A DNA stretch of 64,000 nt from Porogramme epimiltina. Its lineage: Eukaryota; Basidiomycota; Agaricomycetes; Polyporales; Polyporaceae. A model generated the notes under the pieces. It was not told the origin of the DNA, ran no database searches, and was given only the letters and a program-made list of their open reading frames with translations. Below, piece by piece: positions 57,942-64,000 of the stretch. The position numbers and the translations under genes are program-made. Where the stretch lies: assembly GCA_900155495.1 (NCBI GenBank), contig FTLJ01000179.1:1-64000 (forward strand), given 5' to 3'. How positions within the stretch are numbered: the first letter of the stretch is position 1; every line of letters begins with the position of its first letter.

Positions 57942-59065
57942 ATGGCCACACCGGACAGACAAGACCTCCTACAGAATGCCGTGGCTTTTCTTTCCGACCC
58001 AAAGGTACTCCACATTATCTCTACCTGCGTAGCTACAAGGCTAACTCGACGTCATAGACGCAAGCTTCCCCTCTGGCGCAGCGCATACAGTTTCTAGAGG
58101 CCAAGGGTCTCACTGGACCAGAAGTTGAAGAGGCACTGCGAAGGTCCTCGTTAAGCCAGAATGCTTCACGGTCGTCTATGCAGGGATACACACCAGGGGC
58201 ATACGGCCCCGTTTATGGCCCTATGCCGTATACACCCGCTCAACCACCGCCGCCTCAATGGGATTGGAGGGATTACTTTGTGAGTCGCTAGCTGTAGCTC
58301 CCCGCTAGTACGTGCCCATGATATTTCTACCAGATCACTGCTGTTATATCTGGCACCGTGGCATATGGTACCGCGGCGCTGTTCAGGGTGGGTTTCTGAG
58401 CTAGTAAGTTGATTATCCTATTAACGATGCGTTTCAGAAATACGTACTGCCACATCTTCGACCCCCATCTGCGACAGCATATGAACAGGATAAGGACGCT
58501 ATGGCCGCTCAATTCGACGCCGCGGAGGCTTTGTTGAAGGAGATACAAGCAGAAACTGCTGCGGTCAGAACGGCTGTAGAGGAGCAGAATGAAAAGGTGA
58601 TCAAGGTAACAGCAGACGTAGAAGCGGCTGTAAAAGACATGCGAGAGAGTGAGAACAGGACAAGGGATGAGATGCGGGAAATTCGTGAGGAAGTCAATAC
58701 GGTCCGAGAGATGCTACCTAAAGTAAGTCTTGTTGGCACAACTTGGCGCGCACGCATCGACTCTACACACCCAGATGATGGACAAGAACAAGGAGAGCCA
58801 CAACCAGAGTTTGGCAGAGTTACAACAGGAACTCAAGTCTCTGAAGGCGCTCCTCCTCAGTCGAGGCCCAAACATGTCAACAGGTCCATCAACCCCTATC
58901 CTTCCAGGAAAACCGTCTATTCCCGCTTGGCAGCTGGCGGGTGGACCACAAGCCTCCAGTCCGCCCGCGTCATCTACGCCTCCCCCAGTCATTCCCAATA
59001 GCATACCCTCTATGCCTTTCGTGAATGGCAAGGGGAAGGAGGTTGCGGGGCCTGACTCCCCTTGA
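57942..59065 (+). CDS. PEX14: Peroxisomal membrane protein PEX14 (import docking)
   Basis: Five exons (57942-58004, 58058-58279, 58334-58387, 58438-58722, 58775-59065) encode 304 residues. The N-terminal Pex5-binding domain spans about 7-55 (LLQNAVAFLSDPKTQASPL, RIQFLEAKGLTGPEVEEAL). A Pro/Gly/Tyr linker leads to DWRDYFITAVISGTVAYG, the single membrane helix (about 93-112), and a coiled coil of about 95 residues with charged heptads. The C-terminus is Pro/Ser-rich. PEX14 docks the import receptors PEX5 and PEX7 at the peroxisomal membrane. The intron inside the coiled coil (58723-58774) joins PKMMDKNKESHN. The N-terminal F-x-x-x-(hydrophobic) pattern is intact. Confidence 0.92.
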
Positions 59066-59316
59066 TCACTGTACTTGTAAACTACTTGCTATCTAGTCTA
59101 CTCGTTGTTTTGTCGTTTAGGACATACTTATTGTGTTGAAGCCGAATGTGATCAACATGGTTATTGGCTACATATATTAGTGAGAGAGACGCCCGGACCG
59201 GTGCTAGCGGCTCTCGCTCCCGGCCCCGGTGTTACTGACGGCGTTGTACCTGCTGCGGCTCGTCTATCCAACTCTCTGGACGTTCACGTCTTCACACATT
59301 CTTCGCGACACTCGTC
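59066..59316. other. Intergenic between PEX14 and golgin
   Basis: 251 bp between two plus-strand genes, with the PEX14 3' flank and the golgin upstream region. No motif is called. Confidence 0.4.
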
Positions 59317-62300
59317 ATGTTCAGTCAATGGAGGCATGCTGTGGAGAGCCTTGCTCAAGCTCAGCCTCCGAGGTCGTCCCAAGACGCGTCCTCCTCTGAA
59401 GACGCACCCGTTCGCTCGTCCTCGGACGGCATTCGCACCTCTATCTCCTCCTCCTCACAACTAGCCGAGTCTGCCCTCAGCAGTCTTCGAAAATCATTGG
59501 CCTCTCAGCGACCTGCCAGTCCAAGCACTAGCCAATCTTCCACGACCTCGCCACCACAAGCAGAGGCCTCACCAACCCCAGCCCCCAAGCCACGTCTGGC
59601 CGGGAGATCCACACTTGAGGACAGGCTTCGCGCCAAGTTTGCGATAGGTGACGCATCCAACGCCTCTACCCCTTCTGCTTCAGCAAGAGCTTCTCCTTCT
59701 CCTGCGTCAGCAGTGGACCATCCATTAGCTGTGTCTTCCTCGCCACCGAAGGAACAATCACAGCTTGCGAAACCGCCTCCGGACCTGCGCTCTCCAACGT
59801 CGATACCCCTACCCGACTCCCCGTTGGTGTCTCCCGTCACAGATGCCTGTTTCTCCTTGGATGTTGCACAAGGCAACGAATTGTCCCAGGAGCTATCACC
59901 AGAGCTCACTGATCCGCCAAGTGAGACGGTAGAGAACACCCTTCTCGACCATCAAGCCTCCGCTTCCCTGGAGCCCACGGAGGTCGCACCTATCGCTGAA
60001 CAACCTCTTTCTCTCGATGACACGAAGCTCTCGGAAGACAAGCAATCCGAGGATATATATGAGGCGCGGCCGCTACAGGTGGCATCTCCTTCCAATGAAT
60101 GTCAAGACCTGGTTGCCTACCCGACTAATGAGGGTACCTCGCCGGACAGTGATGCTTCCGACAGGTTGCAAGATTCTCAGCATGTAGAAGCCGTACCTGC
60201 AGAAGAGCACGCGCATACAGATCGCAAACCCACACTGGGGGACGGGCCCACAGAGGTTGTGTCAGTTTCCGTCTCCAATGGTGACGCGACGCCGGCCCCC
60301 ACGGTGCTTGTTCGTGACAAGGCCTCCATGGAATCGGAAGTCCCACGGCCTATGACCCCCGTTGGCAAAGCTATAGACGGTCTCGACGTCGATGCATTGC
60401 AGAAGCGTTTGAAACTCGTCGAACAGAGATTTTCAGGTGAGTAGGAAGCCGCTGTTTCCAGTAACGTACCCCTCACATGCCAGACAGACGTCTCGACATC
60501 CTTTAAGCGTCTCCAGGCCGAGAAGAAAGCTGCCGATCATCTTCTGCGAGAGTTCACGCCAGTGGAGAGCATATCAGAAGTGGAGGCTTTACGAGAATAT
60601 TTTCAAAACATGACCATGAAGACGGAGGTATGCCTTTTGAATGCATAGTACGCCGACGAAACTCAAAATTCGTTAGATGGCTCAGGACGAAATCCGCCGT
60701 CTCACTGGCAAGCTGACCCGTGCGTATCCTTACATTGCGATGCTTGTACTCCTCTGAGATGCATTTAAGGTCAAGACGAGCGCATAGAGGAACTCCGCGA
60801 CATCCACCGCCTAGAATCGAAGTCACAGTCCGACCAGATTGAGAAACTAAAGGCACAAGTCGATGAGACCGAGAAGCTCCTTCAGGCGTCGCAGAGCGCT
60901 TCTAGCCAAGCAGACCAGGAATTGACCAAGCGTAAGGATGAGATCGATCGGCTTCAGGTCGAGTTGGGGAAAGCAGAAGCCAGCGCGAAGGACGAAGAAG
61001 AGAAGCGCTCGAAAGCAATTGCACTGCTCAAAACAGTGCGGCAAAAGTTGGTGAAGGCAGAGAAAGATCGGGACGACGCCATGAGGGAGGTTGGTGCTCT
61101 CAAAGAGACGGAAAGGGGTGAGAGAGAGAAGGAAAAGGTCGAGAGAACCAAGCTCCAGGCAGAGATCGACAAAGTCAACACCGAGAGGGAAGCAGCGGTG
61201 CAGGGACTTCGGGCACAGTTCGACAAAGAGGTTGCTGTCTTGAGGGAGAAGTACGACAAGGAATTGACGGCAATGCGAGGTCAATATGAGCTAGAGGCGA
61301 TCACCGCCAAGGTAGGTAATGACCAATTGGGTGGAGAACTTTTGCTCATGTTGTACAGACTGCCCACGTTAAAGAGATCGAGAACAAGAAGTCGCGTATA
61401 TCCGATCTCGAGAACAAAGGTCACGCTTTATCGAGGGAGAAGGATGAACTCTTCGACCAATTACAACTACGCCAGGCGGAAATGGAATCGTTGCGGTCGT
61501 CACTGGAGTCTTGTCAGGGTCAAAACACGGAGCTACAATACCAGCTTCGCGAGGCCCAGGACCGCATCGCTCTCATGCAGGACGAGTTCACAGACTCACG
61601 CCGCGATCAAGATCTCCATGTGCAGTCGTCCGGGCCCTCAACAGAGGAAGTCACACGGTTGCTTGCCGCTGCCGAGTCCAAGTACGAGGCAAAACTTGGC
61701 GACCTACGCAGAAGGCTTGCGGAGGCCGAACGTGAGCGCGATGACGGAGAGGCACACTGGAGCAAGAAACTCGCTGAGCGTGCACGCGAAGTGGAGTCGC
61801 TCAAGGCGAAGTTCGATTTATCCTTGAAGAGCAAGGACGAGGAGCTCGAAAGCGCACAAGTCCTGAAGAAACAAATCGACGTGCTTCAAGGTGAGATCAA
61901 GGTTTACCAGCAGCAAGTGGCGGACCTGCACGTACAGTCAGGGAAAGCCGTTGAGATCGAGGTAAATAACTTCAGAAGTCGCCTTCCGAATGCGCTTAAC
62001 ACGAGAGTAGAATGCAGCAAAGCATCAGCTCGCAGAAATTAGTGCAAAGGCTGCAGATCTGCAGCAGCAGGCTGAAGAGAGCAAGAACCGTGAGGCTCAG
62101 TTCCGTGCTCAGAACAAGGTGCGATTCCACTGAACGCTTTCCCGCTTTGTGCTTATTCTTGAGCAGACTTTGCGAGACGAGCTTCGGAAGGTTCAGTCTT
62201 CGGTGGCGTTGCTCGAGAAGCAGCGGGGGCCTGGCGTTGGATACTGGGCTTCCCGCAACGAGAGCACGTCAGATGTGCGGTCCCCCACATCATCTGTGTC

Positions 62301-62555
62301 CGACCTCATCGCCAAAGAGACCTCCTCGCGCCCATCGTCACCATCAACCTCCAGGTCGGACGAAGAAGTCAACTTTGAATATCTCCGGAACGTTGTCATT
62401 CAATTCTTGGAACACAAGGAAATGCGAGTAAGGACCGTTTACTCTGGTTCATGACACCGACGCTGACTTCTCGGAAGCCACATCTTGTTCGTATACTATC
62501 TACCATTCTACGGTTCACGCCTCAAGAGACTCGCCGCATCATCTCAAAAGTATGA
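59317..62555 (+). CDS. GRIP-domain golgin (coiled-coil Golgi tether)
   Basis: Eight exons (59317-60436, 60488-60627, 60677-60719, 60770-61311, 61359-61961, 62011-62118, 62167-62427, 62478-62555) encode 964 residues. The N-terminal MFSQWRHAVESLAQAQ resembles the amphipathic start of GMAP-210/golgin types. Residues about 20-360 are disordered and Ser/Pro/Glu-rich. A coiled coil runs from about 365 to 840. A GRIP domain lies near 915-960: NFEYLRNVVIQFLEHKEMR, then LVRILSTILRFTPQETRRI, with the key tyrosine for Arl1 binding. It matches yeast Imh1-type golgins on the trans-Golgi. The acceptor of intron 1 is the second of two nearby AGs; the first leads to a stop. GRIP is split by the last intron. 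Confidence 0.92.
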
Positions 62556-63139
62556 ACGTCGCTTAATATCTGTATCATTCTTAGTGTATATACCCCACAT
62601 CGGACACTTCGAGCCGGTCCCTACTCCGTTGGTTCTATTTCCTCTTATCGAAGTAAAGCCCCGTTCCGCATATACAAACCTCTAATGTCAAGCATTCCGG
62701 GGACCCTCATAAAACACATTCTTAGTAGACACTGTAGTGCTGATTCCATCCTTCAACGGCCGGCAGTTGCGCCCACGTTCTTCGACAAAAATTGCTCCCC
62801 GACTGCCTCTCAGATCTCACGATTACCCCTGAGCCACTCACAAAACGTGATGATAGTAAGAAACGCTCAGGCATGAAATTACGCCTCGGTCAACATGTCA
62901 TAGGCCGTGGAGCATGTACTCCGTGAAGACGCCGTGTCAAACGCTACACCCACATGCGTCTCGATTGCACTCCTTCTTCGGGGTGGTAGTACAGACTCCT
63001 TTCATAACAACATGGTCTCAGAAACAACAGGTGACTACAGTCTAGTAGGAATATTATACAATCGGAAACAAGTGTCCGTAGTGTGGGGGACATGACTTTG
63101 GAGTCCCTAGCGTCACAATGAAGGATGAATAGCTTGGCA
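62556..63139. other. Intergenic, convergent 3' flanks
   Basis: It lies between the stops of the golgin (+) and the FunK1 gene (-). A+T content is moderate, with only short frames. No gene is seen. Confidence 0.5.
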
Positions 63140-64000
63140 TTACTTCTTGTTTGCCCCTTTCCTACCCGTTCCTCTTCTGGCTTTTGCACTCGTTTTCGGC
63201 GTGATTGGGGGTGGCGCCTTCGTAGAGTCCCCCGGATTCCTGGGTGCTTGGCGTGGTCGGCCCGAGGCTCGCTTCTTGGGCGGTGGCGGTTGTACAGATT
63301 GTGAGCTTTTCCCCTCGTCCGAAGTGGTGTCGCGACGTCGTTTAGAGGACGAATGTACTTGAAGAGGTTTGTCGGATTGGGCAATGGCATCGACCTTCTG
63401 TACGAGGATAGAATCGGTACCCATGCGTTGGAGGATTCCCTGGAGACTTTCTTCGAATTCCTCATAAATAGTGTTGGCGAAAGCGTCGACCGGCAAGCGC
63501 CAAACACCGTCCTTTACTTCCTTCAACGTATGATTGTGTAGGGCCCGACACGCCGCCCCGAGGTTTTCGGCAAGCTTCAGCGGCGTCAGGAGGAAGTCAA
63601 AAGGGGTGTAGAATTGTGTAAAAAATTCTTCCTCATCCGAGCAACTGCCAGGGTGTTGAAAGATATTCAGCCTGTTGATTTGGCTAGTGAGACCTAGTGG
63701 GAAATATCCTTGCGAGTGACCAGATAATTCTTCCAATAGTTTTGTTATTCCTGGGGCGAGCCGTGACTGGATCACAAAGCACGGGACGCGGAAGCAGAGC
63801 CACCAGAAGAACAGCCAGTAGACAGATTCGATGTCGTGGTAGAAGTGGACAGAGAAACAGCACCTCTTCAGAGCGGGACACGTAGGATTGACGATCAGCC
63901 AATTGTTCTGGGCGCATTCGGCTGCCATGAAGTCGGGCGTTCCCTATGCAGACCTCAGCGACTTGGAGAAGGTAAGCCCTCAAAGCAATAACTCACTATC
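63140..64000 (-). CDS. FunK1 fungal-type protein kinase, C-terminal part (5' end outside window)
   Basis: Only the end of the gene is in view. Exon 63943-63140 is preceded by a 53-nt intron (63944-63996, GTGAGT donor, ATAG acceptor); four bases of the upstream exon remain at 63997-64000. The first residues, GTPDFMAAE, are the FunK1 version of the kinase APE region (usually GTWQFM), and YHDIESVYWLFFWWLCF is the C-lobe helix with the (H)D(I/L)ES motif. The catalytic loop must lie outside. After the domain (about 185 residues) there is a basic Lys/Arg/Ser/Pro-rich tail ending in GRKGANKK, probably a nuclear signal. FunK1 kinases are a large family of mushroom-forming fungi with unknown targets. 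Confidence 0.82.

Overview
The window looks like a euchromatic piece of a filamentous basidiomycete genome, probably an Agaricomycete. Genes are dense and split by many short introns. I placed 108 introns; nearly all are 46-90 nt and the longest are 171 and 202 nt. Coding DNA is GC-rich, neighbouring genes are often divergent, and typical families are present (FunK1 kinase, F-box/LRR-like proteins, eisosome PIL1, complex I NDUFB11). I reconstructed 28 protein-coding genes and one U6 snRNA gene. Each exon chain was checked for reading frame, and total coding length is a multiple of three in every complete model.

Layout. 1-5.2 kb: no gene recognised. 5.2-6.7 kb: F-box protein (-). 6.7-10.9 kb: very GC-rich, with one tentative exon. 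10.9-15.5 kb: SRF1-like membrane protein (-), FYV6/FAM192A (+), ESS2/BIS1 (-). 16.3-21.7 kb: NudE (-), exosome CSL4 (-), pyruvate dehydrogenase E2 (+). 22.1-28.9 kb: a coiled-coil protein of unknown function (+), an SDR (-), TTC1 (+), an F-box-like protein (+). 29.4-36.0 kb: mitochondrial peptidase IMP1 (-), Elongator ELP4 (+), F-box protein (-), tRNA methyltransferase TRM44 (-). 36.3 kb: U6 snRNA (+). 36.7-40.0 kb: PIL1 (-), eIF4E (-). 42.7-46.3 kb: a divergent pair of paralogous unknown proteins. 46.6-47.5 kb: SPF30 (+). 49.9-54.4 kb: RIO2 (-), NAA40 (+), NDUFB11 (+). 54.6-59.1 kb: glycine cleavage H protein (-), mitochondrial EF-Tu (-), PEX14 (+). 59.3-62.6 kb: GRIP golgin (+). 63.1-64 kb: 3' part of a FunK1 kinase gene (-).

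Most genes are housekeeping. They fall into loose functional neighbourhoods: splicing (FYV6, ESS2, U6 snRNA, SPF30), mitochondrial and peroxisomal biology (NDUFB11, GCVH, EF-Tu, PEX14; also PDH E2 and IMP1) and RNA/translation (CSL4, ELP4, TRM44, eIF4E, RIO2). I see no convincing transposon, CRISPR array, rRNA or tRNA gene.

The best candidates for undescribed biology are two. The first is the divergent pair at 42.7-46.3 kb: two proteins of unknown function that share one domain and the same exon pattern (157-nt then 69-nt exon, same phases). The second is the gene at 22.1-24.1 kb, where three consecutive exons of exactly 108 nt encode a recurrent P-x-F repeat ahead of a coiled coil with a 105-bp tandem duplication. 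Four GC-AG introns and several kilobases of GC-rich, unassigned DNA also deserve a look.
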